Positions 31,503-39,685 of a DNA stretch of 64,000 bases are shown piece after piece (positions within the stretch are counted from its first letter, which is position 1; the number at the start of each line of letters is the position of its first letter). The stretch comes from Flavobacteriales bacterium (GTDB taxonomy: Bacteria > Bacteroidota > Bacteroidia > Flavobacteriales > Weeksellaceae), in NCBI GenBank assembly GCA_900770875.1, contig CAAGLV010000077.1, positions 7,478 to 71,477 on the forward strand, given 5' to 3'. The position numbers and the translations under genes were made by a program. The notes beneath the pieces were generated by a model. The model ran no database searches. It was not told the origin of the DNA and worked only from the letters and a program-made list of their open reading frames with translations.

Positions 31503-31965
31503 TTCTCCTATTGATTTAAACGATTATCGAACAAGAGTTTTAGTATTAGTAGGACAAGCCGGAACAGGTAAAACTACTATGCTTAGAAATGGCTTAGAAG
31601 AAGTATTACAAGTAGATGAAAATATCGCTCACGAATCTATTAAAACTAGATATGATGCAGATTTATTTAATAATGGAGTACTTGGATGTGTCGGAGTAAC
31701 AGTCGCTCATAAAGCGAAAAAAGTACTTAATCGTTCTATTAAAATTACTACAACATACGCGGGATATTTTGGAATGATACAAGATAACGACGAATATGGT
31801 AATAAAATATTCGTTCCAAATCCAGACTTAAATAAACGTAATTCTTCTTTACATAAAAAACCTCATCGTGTAGCAGTGCATGATGAGGTTTCTATGTATG
31901 ATGCTGATATGATTAATTATGTATTAGCAAATACGGACCCATTAACAAAGATAATTCTAGTCGGT
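31432..31965 (+). CDS. Dda/RecD-type SF1B helicase, exon 1
   Basis: This exon encodes 178 codons: Walker A GQAGTGKTT, motif Ia region VTVAHKAKKVL, Walker B HDEVSM, and the start of motif III ending ILVG. The reading frame then enters an intron and stops after ten codons if unspliced. The conserved motif III (GD.GQLPP) is split exactly between Gly and Asp. With exon 2 (32414-33313) the protein is 477 aa, a 5'-3' DNA helicase like T4 Dda that would help replication start and strand exchange. Confidence 0.85.
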
Positions 31966-32413
31966 AAATGGATTGCCGACTTTAAACCACTCTAATTGAC
32001 TGGAAACCCCTTAGAGCCTTATACACTCCCTTGTTCAGTAATGAAACAAGTATAGTAAAAGAGATAAGGATTGGGCAATCAGCAGCGAAGATTCCTAATA
32101 GGAATAATGTTCAACGACTATCTCGCAAGAGAGTAGATTTTAAATTATCAATTAAAATCGAAACGGGTGGATTGTGATAAGACTTTTTTATATACACAGA
32201 AAAATATCTAACGATGTTCCTTTTTACATAGGAAAAGGAACTAGATATAGATGTCTTGATTTTAATTCAAGGACTGAGCATTGGAAAAGAACAGCTAATA
32301 AACATGTATTTAAATATCACAATAAGATATAGTCTAATCTTATTAGAAATAATAAGTTCTAAAAATGTAAAGAAATGATAAACTTTATATATAAGTTTTT
32401 AGAAAAAATCCTG
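31966..32413 (+). ncRNA. Group I self-splicing intron
   Basis: This 448-nt intron has P1 formed by 5' exon GTCGGT (31960-31965) and the internal guide GCCGAC (31975-31980), ending in the required U-G pair at the splice site. The core contains GGGCAATCAGCAGCGAAG (about 32073-32090, P4/P6 region), TTCAACGACTA (P7 5' strand, about 32110-32120), and AAGATATAGTC (about 32324-32334, P7 3' strand). The last base is G (32413). Splicing restores ILVG-DPGQLPPI, a conserved helicase motif, with the frame kept. It carries the remains of a GIY-YIG homing endonuclease. Confidence 0.9.
32174..32332 (+). pseudogene. Truncated GIY-YIG homing endonuclease in the intron
   Basis: A 52-aa frame from GTG encodes VIRLFYIHRKISNDVPFYIG followed by KGTRYR and later TEHW. 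This is the GIY-YIG signature in its FYI...FYIG form with the following Arg, but it ends before the helix that holds the catalytic Glu and has no DNA-binding part. The TAG stop lies within the conserved P7 strand of the intron. The intron can therefore probably splice but no longer move by itself. Confidence 0.7.
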
Positions 32414-33313
32414 GATCCAGGACAACTTCCGCCAATCAAGGAAACAGGAGAAGATGGATATTTATCTGATGAAGATTCTCCAGCTTTTACTTGGTTTAAG
32501 GATAATATGATTGTTCTTACTAAAAAAGTAAGACAAACAGAAGGTAATCCTATTATAGAATTAACAGATTTCATTTATAAAGAAATCTTTTCTACACACG
32601 ATTTAGCTTCTGTATTACAAACTATGTCTGTACCTAACTATAATGAAGGTATAGGATATACAATGCTTAAATATGTAGACTTTTTAAGAACATATACTTC
32701 GGTAACTACATCTTATATAGATTCTAAGATTTTAGCTTACAGAAATGATACAGTTAATTACATGAATGATTCTATTAGAAATTTCATTTATAATAATCCT
32801 ACACAAGAAATAATTGAAGGAGAATTGATTTATATGTCAAGTACTTTTCAATGCTCAAGAAAAGGATTCTTATATAATTCAGATGAGTATCTAATAGACT
32901 CAATACATATCGTTGTAGAGAAAGAAGTTGAATGTTATAAATGTATTGTTAATAAAGGAGGTCATGATCATTTAATAAATGAACATAATCCTTTTTTCTT
33001 AATTCCAACTGCTCAAGGAAAAATACAATTTCAAAATGTATCTATCCAATTAAAGAGATTTGCAATTCAAGAAAAGGATAATTTCAAGAAGAAAAAAGCT
33101 TGGGCTAGATATCTTAATTATATTAATAATTTCGCTACAATTTCTTACGGATATTGTTATACTTCTCATAAGTCTCAAGGTTCGACGTTTAAGAATGTAT
33201 TTGTAGATGTCAATGATATTATAACATCTACAAGATTATCTAACAAGAGAAAGCTACAAGCGTTATACACAGCTATAACAAGAGCTTCACACTCAGTATA
33301 TTTTTTACATTAA
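32414..33313 (+). CDS. Dda/RecD-type SF1B helicase, exon 2
   Basis: This exon encodes 299 residues beginning DPGQLPPIKET. It continues motif III and contains motif IV (LTKKVRQTEGNPI), an SH3-like insertion region (ECYKCIVNKGGHDHL), motif V (GYCYTSHKSQGSTF) and motif VI (LYTAITRASHS). All are typical of Dda, RecD and TraA helicases. An ATG inside the intron at 32375 opens the same frame but would add intron sequence, so it is not the true start. Confidence 0.87.
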   Translation, partial: DPGQLPPIKETGEDGYLSDEDSPAFTWFKDNMIVLTKKVRQTEGNPIIELTDFIYKEIFSTHDLASVLQTMSVPNYNEGIGYTMLKYVDFLRTYTSVTTSYIDSKILAYRNDTVNYMNDSIRNFIYNNPTQEIIEGELIYMSSTFQCSRKGFLYNSDEYLIDSIHIVVEKEVECYKCIVNKGGHDHLINEHNPFFLIPTAQGKIQFQNVSIQLKRFAIQEKDNFKKKKAWARYLNYINNFATISYGYCYTSHKSQGSTFKNVFVDVNDIITSTRLSNKRKLQALYTAITRASHSVYFLH

Positions 33314-33326
33314 TAAATAAAACAAA

Positions 33327-33695
33327 ATGGAAAAGAAAACAGAAACAAGGGAATCAATTTTTGAAGATTTAAAATCTATCATCCCAGTAATGAAAGCTAA
33401 GAAATCTGATATGATTTTTGATGTTTATAAAAAAGATATTAAAAACTTAGCTCAATTATCTGCAGTTCAAGAACTAGCAGACGAAGAAGAAATCTGTATT
33501 AAAAACTTCGAATTAATCATTGATTGTGGTATAGATACTTATTCTAAGCTAGAGGAGATCTACTCTAAGCTAGAAGAAGGAGTTGAAAAAATGGATAATC
33601 TAGAATTAAAAGGAGCTATCTATACAATATATAGCTTTGTAGATTACTCTTATCAAGAACAAAATAACCCAGATTTTTTAGTTTTAGATGAATAA
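33327..33695 (+). CDS. Unknown 122-aa acidic helical protein
   Basis: This Glu/Lys-rich, all-helical prediction contains a short internal duplication (YSKLEEIYSKLEEG). It lies between helicase and flap nuclease genes and overlaps the latter by 8 bp. No family was recognised. Confidence 0.6.
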   Translation: MEKKTETRESIFEDLKSIIPVMKAKKSDMIFDVYKKDIKNLAQLSAVQELADEEEICIKNFELIIDCGIDTYSKLEEIYSKLEEGVEKMDNLELKGAIYTIYSFVDYSYQEQNNPDFLVLDE

Positions 33696-34581
33696 CCAAG
33701 ATAATAGTATTATAAATTTTACTCTTGAAGACGTTGGAGTAACAAGATTAAAAACAAATCGACTTGCTTTATATGATGCTGATAGAGTTAAATTTATAAT
33801 TCCTGATAGAATTTGGAAACGTAAAAAAGAGAACGAAATTAAAGGTATATCGGATATTTATATGGAGGAGCCTTTAGTTATCACGGAAACTAAAGCTTGG
33901 ATACAAGAGATTACTTCTCAAATCGAAGATCCAATATTATTTTGTTTCTCAGACAAACCTTATAATGTTTATCGTTCCAAAGTTGCATTTGAAAAAGAAT
34001 ACAAAGGGAATCGTAAAGAGAAAAAGGAATACAGAGAATATGAAGGAAAAGCAGAAGATGCTATTGCAGCAGCTAAGTACGTTATAGAGAATTGTAATTC
34101 CGTTTTTGCCGAAGGATTAGAAGCTGATGATATATTATCGTTTTTACAAGATAAAGACAATACTTACATCATATCTAACGACAAGGATTTAAAGCAGATT
34201 CCTGGTTATCATTTCAATCAAGAAATATTAGGATTAGAAGAGGTAACGGAAATGGATGCATTAAAAATGTTATGTATGCAATTACTTAAAGGTGATCCTA
34301 CAGATAACATTCAAGGGATTGATAAAATAGGAGATAAGAAAGCATTAGCTTTTGTTAATTCTCCAAACTTTAATCCGGCATTATGTTTTCAACAAATTAT
34401 GTATGAATATCAAAAAGCTCATAAATCTAAAACTAAAGGGGTTGAAGCTTTTTGTGAAAATTTCATGTTAATTAAAATGAAAACAGATAGAGGTGCTTAC
34501 TTCAAAAGCAAGTACCAACACGTTTATGATTTAAAAGAATATTTATTAAATCAAATGCGTGAAAATAATTTAAAGCAATAG
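33688..34581 (+). CDS. 5'-3' exonuclease / flap endonuclease
   Basis: This 297-aa protein has the PIN-like nuclease core of the Pol I exonuclease, T4 RNase H and T5 exonuclease family: GLEADDILSF, TYIISNDKDLKQI, and the helix-hairpin-helix region KGDPTDNIQGIDKIGDKKA that binds DNA through a metal ion. The multiple acidic residues needed for two-metal catalysis are present. It would remove RNA primers and flaps during lagging-strand synthesis or degrade host DNA. Confidence 0.88.
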   Translation: MNNQDNSIINFTLEDVGVTRLKTNRLALYDADRVKFIIPDRIWKRKKENEIKGISDIYMEEPLVITETKAWIQEITSQIEDPILFCFSDKPYNVYRSKVAFEKEYKGNRKEKKEYREYEGKAEDAIAAAKYVIENCNSVFAEGLEADDILSFLQDKDNTYIISNDKDLKQIPGYHFNQEILGLEEVTEMDALKMLCMQLLKGDPTDNIQGIDKIGDKKALAFVNSPNFNPALCFQQIMYEYQKAHKSKTKGVEAFCENFMLIKMKTDRGAYFKSKYQHVYDLKEYLLNQMRENNLKQ

Positions 34582-34617
34582 CTTTAAATACCAAAATAAA
34601 TTTATACTTTTAACAAC

Positions 34618-34658
34618 AATATCTGTAATGAATATTTATTTTATTTGTTACAGATATT
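34618..34658 (+). terminator. Hairpin between flap nuclease and coiled-coil gene
   Basis: AATATCTGTAA (34618-34628) and TTACAGATATT (34648-34658) form a perfect 11-bp stem with a 19-nt AT-rich loop, followed by TATTTAAAATAA. It is a terminator without a strong T-run, or a processing site. Confidence 0.5.
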
Positions 34659-34675
34659 TATTTAAAATAAAAACT

Positions 34676-35884
34676 ATGTTAGAAACTAAAAAAGAACAAT
34701 TAGAAGTAAAGGTTATCGTTGGAATTGATCCAAAACTTACAAACTTCGACCATCAAAAACATGCATTAATTTTTGATATTACAAATGAAACTACAACAGA
34801 AGTTAAAAATTTAATAACTCAAGTTGTATCAAGTTCTAATCAAGCTCAATTAGAATCATTCGTTCCATTTGTTCAAAACGTCTTATCATTACAAGAAATT
34901 CAAAATACTTTTTACGACAAGGATAACGAAGAAGAATCATTAAAGCGATTTAACGAGTTTAATGCTTTAACTGCTGCTAAGAGAGTAGATGAAGCTTTTG
35001 AGTTAATCTATCGCGAAGCTATGGATCGTAAGGATCAAATTGTTAATCTTAAGAAAGCCTTTAAAGACGAACTTAAAGCTAAAAAATCTTTATTAGAGGA
35101 AAACTATAAAGAGTATTTAGACGAAAAGAAACGTAAAGCTGACGAAGCTAAAGCTAAAAAGAAAGCTCAAGATGAAGCTGAAAATTTAGCTTTAAAACAA
35201 GCCGCGGAAGAAGCTCAAGAAAAAGCTAAAAGATTAGAAATTTCAAACGCTATTGAAAGTTGTAAAAATAAGATTTCAGCTATTCAAACTTCTGCTTTAA
35301 GTAATTTGAACTTTGCTAATATCGACGGCTTAGAAAGGCTTAAATTCAACATTGCTGATACTAACTTCGAATCATATAAACCTAATGTAGAATTAGAGAA
35401 AGAAGTTGTAGAGGAATTAAGAAAATTATATATCGATACTATTAGCAATTCTGTTAAAGCTATTGATACAAAAATTCAAGCTTTAAAATTAGCTCAACGT
35501 AATGAAAAGCTAGAGCAACAAGTTCCAGAGTCAATCAACACTCAACAGGTTCCACAAAACTTTGAACAACAAGAAACAAATCAAGTTCCACCTACACCAC
35601 AATCTTTCACTCATACACCTACACATAAAACAGATTTAGAGCTTGTTGCAGAATTTAGACAAATCGTAGAATCGTACACTAATTCTGTTAAAAGTTTAAA
35701 CCAAAACTTACGTAATGATTTAGCTTACGTAATTACAAATTTGGAGAATCAAGAGTTAATGAATATTGTTAGTAATTTGCCTGTGAAATCATTACCAACA
35801 GTTGATGAGTGGATGGAAAAAATGGATACTTGGTCTGAAAAAGTAAAAATGAATTACGAAGCTTTTATTACTAATAACAAATAA
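34676..35884 (+). CDS. Coiled-coil phage protein in the replication block, unknown
   Basis: The start was chosen at ATG 34676 (MLETKKEQLEVKV), because an upstream in-frame ATG lies inside a hairpin loop. This 402-aa product has a short globular N-terminus, a long charged coiled coil (about 115-205, rich in Lys/Ala/Glu), a Gln/Pro linker (about 290-335) and a helical C-terminus. The architecture resembles the coiled-coil DUF1351-type proteins found next to phage recombination genes, though I cannot confirm that family. It is coupled to the next gene by a 12-bp gap. Confidence 0.6.
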   Translation: MLETKKEQLEVKVIVGIDPKLTNFDHQKHALIFDITNETTTEVKNLITQVVSSSNQAQLESFVPFVQNVLSLQEIQNTFYDKDNEEESLKRFNEFNALTAAKRVDEAFELIYREAMDRKDQIVNLKKAFKDELKAKKSLLEENYKEYLDEKKRKADEAKAKKKAQDEAENLALKQAAEEAQEKAKRLEISNAIESCKNKISAIQTSALSNLNFANIDGLERLKFNIADTNFESYKPNVELEKEVVEELRKLYIDTISNSVKAIDTKIQALKLAQRNEKLEQQVPESINTQQVPQNFEQQETNQVPPTPQSFTHTPTHKTDLELVAEFRQIVESYTNSVKSLNQNLRNDLAYVITNLENQELMNIVSNLPVKSLPTVDEWMEKMDTWSEKVKMNYEAFITNNK

Positions 35885-35895
35885 ATAATATAAAA

Positions 35896-36663
35896 ATGAA
35901 ATTTAAATTACCAGCATTACACGAAGCAGTTAGTACATCTAAAAACTTAACTAAAGATGATATTAGACAATATATTTTCGTTTGGAACGGAATTGCAATG
36001 ACTTTTATGAGTCCTGTTTTCATTGTTGATTTATACGAATACGTAAAGCAAGAATGTAAAATTGACAATGAAGAAGAATTAGAAAAATTATCTCAAGTAA
36101 TTGATTTCTTAAATGGTCGAGCTATTTCGATTTCTTCTTGGAAAGAATTAACTTCTTTATGCGATATTGAATTTGACGAAGATGAAGAATCTTTAGTTAT
36201 AAACAAAATAGGACATAAATTAGAAGTTATCTTCGATGATAATTTTATTGGTGTTCAGTACTTCAAACAAAAGATTACTCAATACATCAATACATTATCT
36301 TCTAAAACTGTTCCTGCTGACGGATTATCTTTTGAAGGCCCTGTATTAAAATCTATTGGTAATATCTTCAAAACGGAAGCTAAATCAGATACAATTCGAT
36401 TATTCTTAATTGAGAATAGCTCTTTCGTTAGATTCCAATTATCTAGAAAAGGATATATTTTTGGTATTATTAATATTGACGGAGATGCAGCGCATTTAAA
36501 TAAAGATTTAACTTCTGGTGTTCATACTCAAGAATTGATTGATAATTTAAATGAAGGATTAGATCAAGTTGTCTTCAAAGAACCTGAACTAGCTAAAGTA
36601 GAAGAAGGCGCGCCGTCAAGCGTATTGTTTTCTATGGATGATGATTTAAATTTAGAAGATTAA
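35896..36663 (+). CDS. Unknown 255-aa replication-block protein
   Basis: This is an acidic protein with mixed strands and helices and an acidic C-terminal tail (SMDDDLNLED). Stretches such as SSFVRFQLSRKGYIFGIINID have a strand-rich, processivity-factor-like look, but I see no diagnostic signature and do not assign a sliding-clamp function. A terminator follows (36673-36700). It could be a recombination or replication accessory. Confidence 0.6.
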   Translation: MKFKLPALHEAVSTSKNLTKDDIRQYIFVWNGIAMTFMSPVFIVDLYEYVKQECKIDNEEELEKLSQVIDFLNGRAISISSWKELTSLCDIEFDEDEESLVINKIGHKLEVIFDDNFIGVQYFKQKITQYINTLSSKTVPADGLSFEGPVLKSIGNIFKTEAKSDTIRLFLIENSSFVRFQLSRKGYIFGIINIDGDAAHLNKDLTSGVHTQELIDNLNEGLDQVVFKEPELAKVEEGAPSSVLFSMDDDLNLED

Positions 36664-36672
36664 TACTAACAT

Positions 36673-36700
36673 AAGGCTCTTTAATTAGAGCCTTTTAATT
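36673..36700 (+). terminator. Terminator after the 255-aa gene
   Basis: AAGGCTCT (36673-36680) and AGAGCCTT (36687-36694) form a perfect 8-bp stem followed by TTAATTTT. Confidence 0.8.
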
Positions 36701-36708
36701 TTACAAAC

Positions 36709-37446
36709 ATGGCAGAATTAGCTAATGATGATGAATTATACTTCACTTGGTGGTTTAATGAATTAGAGCAAGCAGGGCTTGCAAAAGACTTATCACACGA
36801 AGGAACTCAATTTGATATTATTGATAATGATATTTTCTCTTATGAGCATTTTGATAAAAGAGGTAAAGAAAAAATTATAACAAAAGAGCTTTACGAAAGG
36901 TTAACTTGGAAGCCTGATTTCTCAATGTTATTATCAAGAAAATTAGAAGGAAAAATGTTTGCTATTATTAATGAAAATTCAAATGATAATAGATTGATAT
37001 TACCAGATAACTTTGATAAATCATTAGGAAATATATATCAAGAAACTTGCTTACTGACTACTACAAGCCAAATTGTAGATGATGAATGGATAAGAGTTTG
37101 GTTTGATGTTAAACCTCCGGCATTCGCTTTACAATTCAGTTCTAAATTAAGCTCATCAAGAGATTTTAGATACCTAAAAAAGATTATGTTTTTAAGACAT
37201 AAAATTTATGTAAATAAAGTAGTTACTTCTCATAATAAAGATGTGAAGCAATTGTCAAGAACAAACACTATTTTTTACAAAACATTCTTACCTCAACGTT
37301 ATTTATTCAACAATAAAGATGGTCGTCCAAGAAAACTTAAAAACCACGAGAAAGCTTCTAAAAGTATTGCACAATACTTAGAATCAAAAAAGGTTTTCGA
37401 AGAACCTCAAACACAAAATTTAAACCAACAACAAGAATTATTTTAA
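36709..37446 (+). CDS. Unknown 245-aa protein with clamp-binding-like C-terminus
   Basis: This protein has an aromatic, acidic N-terminus (LYFTWWFNELEQAGLA) and a basic C-terminal region (DGRPRKLKNHEKASK). The extreme C-terminus, NQQQELF, fits the Q..LF pattern by which many proteins dock on the bacterial beta sliding clamp. A DNA-associated role coupled to the host or phage replisome is a reasonable inference. No enzymatic motif was recognised. Confidence 0.6.
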   Translation: MAELANDDELYFTWWFNELEQAGLAKDLSHEGTQFDIIDNDIFSYEHFDKRGKEKIITKELYERLTWKPDFSMLLSRKLEGKMFAIINENSNDNRLILPDNFDKSLGNIYQETCLLTTTSQIVDDEWIRVWFDVKPPAFALQFSSKLSSSRDFRYLKKIMFLRHKIYVNKVVTSHNKDVKQLSRTNTIFYKTFLPQRYLFNNKDGRPRKLKNHEKASKSIAQYLESKKVFEEPQTQNLNQQQELF

Positions 37447-37510
37447 TTATGAAGAAATAATTTTTAAAAAATAAATTATAGTGAAGTTCAATTATTAGAA
37501 GAAAATTAAA

Positions 37511-38029
37511 ATGATAGAAATCCAATTAGTAGGTAAAAACAGAGTAGAATTACCTAGAAAAGCAACAAGATTATCGGGAGCAGTAGATTTACACGCAAGA
37601 GGTGTTATCCAATGGTACACAGCAAATAATGTACAATTAAACGAAAAAGAATTAGAAGAAGTTAATTGGAGGTTTAAAAACAAGAAACCTATCCGATTAT
37701 TAAAAGGGCAAAGAATTTTAATCGATACTGATTTATTCTTAGCTAATTGTCCTGAAGATTTTAGAGGAGATGTGAAATCGCGTTCTGGATTAGCTTTAAA
37801 GCATGGAGTATTTGTTTTAAATGCTGACGGATTAGTAGACGCTGATTATAGAAAATGCATAGGAGTTATTCTTAGTAATGTATCAAACGAAGCTTTTGAA
37901 ATTAACTTCAATGATAGAATAGCTCAGTTCGAATCTCGTAGAGGAGAAGATGTAACTTATGAATTTGTAAATGAAATAGTGCCGGCTGATTCCGAGAGAA
38001 AAGACGGTTTCGGACATACAGGGAAATAA
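37511..38029 (+). CDS. dut: dUTPase
   Basis: This 172-aa protein has all five trimeric dUTPase motifs: SGAVDLHA (motif 1), KSRSGLALKHGV (2), NADGLVDADYRKCIGV (3, with the catalytic Asp), NDRIAQF (4) and RKDGFGHTGK (5). It hydrolyses dUTP to dUMP, keeping uracil out of phage DNA and feeding thymidylate synthesis. A 36-residue insertion between motifs 1 and 2 makes it slightly longer than the minimal form. It is followed by a strong terminator at 38065-38098. Confidence 0.93.
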   Translation: MIEIQLVGKNRVELPRKATRLSGAVDLHARGVIQWYTANNVQLNEKELEEVNWRFKNKKPIRLLKGQRILIDTDLFLANCPEDFRGDVKSRSGLALKHGVFVLNADGLVDADYRKCIGVILSNVSNEAFEINFNDRIAQFESRRGEDVTYEFVNEIVPADSERKDGFGHTGK

Positions 38030-38064
38030 ACTACAATTTTCTGAAAAAATTATGTAATAACAAA

Positions 38065-38098
38065 TGCGAGGTTTTAATAAAACCTCGCAATTTTATTT
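38065..38098 (+). terminator. Terminator after dut
   Basis: TGCGAGGTTTT (38065-38075) and AAAACCTCGCA (38079-38089) form a perfect 11-bp stem, then ATTTTATTTT. Confidence 0.85.
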
Positions 38099-38099
38099 T

Positions 38100-38342
38100 A
38101 TGGAAAAATTTAATCCTAAAGATTGGAAAGCAAAAGGCTTTACTGGTTATTGTCATTATGTAATTAATACAAAAACTAAAGAAGAGGTACTTATACCAAT
38201 ATGTATAGGAGTTGCAGTTTATAATGATTTAGATATGTGTACTTGTCGTTCATCATATCAATTAGATAAATCAAAAGATAAACTCGTAGAAGAGAATAAT
38301 TATCTTAAACAATTACTAATAAATAATAATATAAAATTTTAA
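38100..38342 (+). CDS. Unknown 80-aa protein
   Basis: The start ATG at 38100 (MEKFNPKDWKAKGFTGYCHY) follows the terminator T-run. A longer in-frame start at 38064 falls inside the terminator stem and is rejected. Four Cys (GYCHY, IPICIG, MCTC) might bind metal. No family was recognised. It is 3 bp before the exonuclease gene. Confidence 0.55.
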   Translation: MEKFNPKDWKAKGFTGYCHYVINTKTKEEVLIPICIGVAVYNDLDMCTCRSSYQLDKSKDKLVEENNYLKQLLINNNIKF

Positions 38343-38345
38343 AAA

Positions 38346-39041
38346 ATGAGAAAGTTTTTTTACGATACAGAATTTTGTGAGGGAGTTCAACAAAATTTAA
38401 ACAAACCTACAATAGATTTAATTTCAATCGGAATTGTAGATGAAGAAGGAAATGAATATTATGCTATTTCTAATGACTTTAATTTAAGTAATGCATGGCA
38501 TAAAAACGATAATACTGTAGCAGAACCAAATTATTGGTTAAGAGAAAATGTACTTAAAAAAGTATTTAATGATTTAAGAAAATTTGATAATGATGATTTA
38601 TATGAATATTTTACTTTAGAAAATCTTTATACGTTATTACAAGATTATGGTAAATCAAATTATACTATTCAGAAAGAAATTTTAGATTTTATCAAACCAT
38701 CAAAAGAATCTCCAGTAGAATTATATGGTTATTATTCTGCTTACGACCATGTTGTTTTATGTTGGTTATTTGATAAAATGATTGATTTACCAGAAGGAAT
38801 GCCAATGTACACTACTGATTTAAGACAAATGATTGATATAAAAATAAATGATGTTATTAACAATATTTGTTATAGTTCAGGAAATCATACTATATGGAAT
38901 AAAAAAGAAGCGTTAGATTTTATTAAATCAAAACATGATTATCCTAAACAATCTAATGAACATAATGCTTTAGATGACGCTAAATGGAATTTAGAATTAT
39001 ATAAATTTTTAACTAAAAAAGAAAACAATGAAAAAAAATAA
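38346..39041 (+). CDS. DEDDh-type 3'-5' exonuclease (RNase T-like)
   Basis: This 231-aa protein has FFYDTEF (Exo I, Asp and Glu), YYSAYDHVVLCWLFD (Exo II) and EHNALDDAKWNLEL (Exo III with the H....D of the DEDDh class). The opening FYDTEF resembles small Rv2179c-type exoribonucleases. It could proofread, degrade RNA or trim DNA ends. The start overlaps nothing; the next gene overlaps its end by 14 bp. Confidence 0.85.
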   Translation: MRKFFYDTEFCEGVQQNLNKPTIDLISIGIVDEEGNEYYAISNDFNLSNAWHKNDNTVAEPNYWLRENVLKKVFNDLRKFDNDDLYEYFTLENLYTLLQDYGKSNYTIQKEILDFIKPSKESPVELYGYYSAYDHVVLCWLFDKMIDLPEGMPMYTTDLRQMIDIKINDVINNICYSSGNHTIWNKKEALDFIKSKHDYPKQSNEHNALDDAKWNLELYKFLTKKENNEKK

Positions 39042-39252
39042 CCAACAATTTCAATACATGATGTTAGGAAGATTAGTTTCTGATTGTGAATACTATTTAG
39101 GTAATGGAGGTAGAAATCCTAAAAACCTTTGGGCATTAGAAGAGAAAGAACATATTTCTGAAATGAAAAAGATTTATAATCAATTAGAGGTTAAACCTGA
39201 ATGGTTATCTATGGAAGATATTAAAGAGTATGAATCTAAAATGACACAATAA
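39028..39252 (+). CDS. Unknown 74-aa protein, last plus-strand gene
   Basis: This small, charged, helical protein (NPKNLWALEEKEHISEMKK) overlaps the exonuclease gene by 14 bp. It is followed by about 125 bp without a supported gene, then the convergent terminator. No family was recognised. Confidence 0.55.
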   Translation: MKKNNQQFQYMMLGRLVSDCEYYLGNGGRNPKNLWALEEKEHISEMKKIYNQLEVKPEWLSMEDIKEYESKMTQ

Positions 39253-39380
39253 TGTTTTATGCTTATAACTAAGAAACAAAAAAGCTTATAGTAACTGATA
39301 ATTTAAAATCTATGGCTTATATTTATAATTCTATAAAGTTTGGACATATTATCAGAAAACAATATTTAATGATTTAAAGT

Positions 39381-39421
39381 AAAAAAGCAACTATCCGATT
39401 TTTCCAGATAGTTGCTTTTTT
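39381..39421. terminator. Bidirectional terminator between convergent operons
   Basis: AAAAAAGCAACTATC (39381-39395) and GATAGTTGCTTTTTT (39407-39421) form a perfect 15-bp inverted repeat with an 11-nt loop and T-runs on both strands. It separates the plus-strand replication block from the minus-strand virion block. Confidence 0.9.
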
Positions 39422-39655
39422 TTAACTTCTTACTGCGAAGGTTACGAGAGAAAGAAGATTTATATTTGAAATAGTATGTGAATATTTAGCTTTTTGGACC
39501 TTTTCGTTTCTTATATTATTAGCACAGTCTTTTAGAGAAAAACCTTTAACCCACATCTTTTTAGTTTCGCTAAACTCTAAATATTTATTAACACCCTTTT
39601 GAGTGTAGTAATCAACAGTTACCTCTGCTATATACATTGGTATTTTATGCTCCAT
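39422..39655 (-). CDS. Unknown 77-aa protein at the end of the virion operon
   Basis: This small basic protein (EFSETKKMWVKGFSLKDCAN) ends at the convergent terminator and starts 30 bp after the RNA polymerase stop. It is the last gene of the minus-strand unit. No family was recognised. Confidence 0.5.
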   Translation of the reverse strand: MEHKIPMYIAEVTVDYYTQKGVNKYLEFSETKKMWVKGFSLKDCANNIRNEKVQKAKYSHTISNINLLSLVTFAVRS

Positions 39656-39685
39656 TTGTTCTTTTATATTTTGCTAATATATAAA

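Noticed and set aside
32375..32413. ATG at 32375 as start of a separate helicase gene
   Set aside because: The first 13 codons are intron sequence. Exon 1 and exon 2 join exactly at a conserved helicase motif.
34628..34675. Longer start for the coiled-coil protein
   Set aside because: The ATG lies in the loop of an 11-bp hairpin, and the added residues are hydrophobic and unlike the rest of the protein.
38064..38099. Longer start for the 80-aa protein after dut
   Set aside because: Those codons coincide with a perfect terminator stem.
39313..39378. 21-codon frame between the last plus-strand gene and the terminator
   Set aside because: Very short, AT-rich, with no leader or similarity; likely chance.
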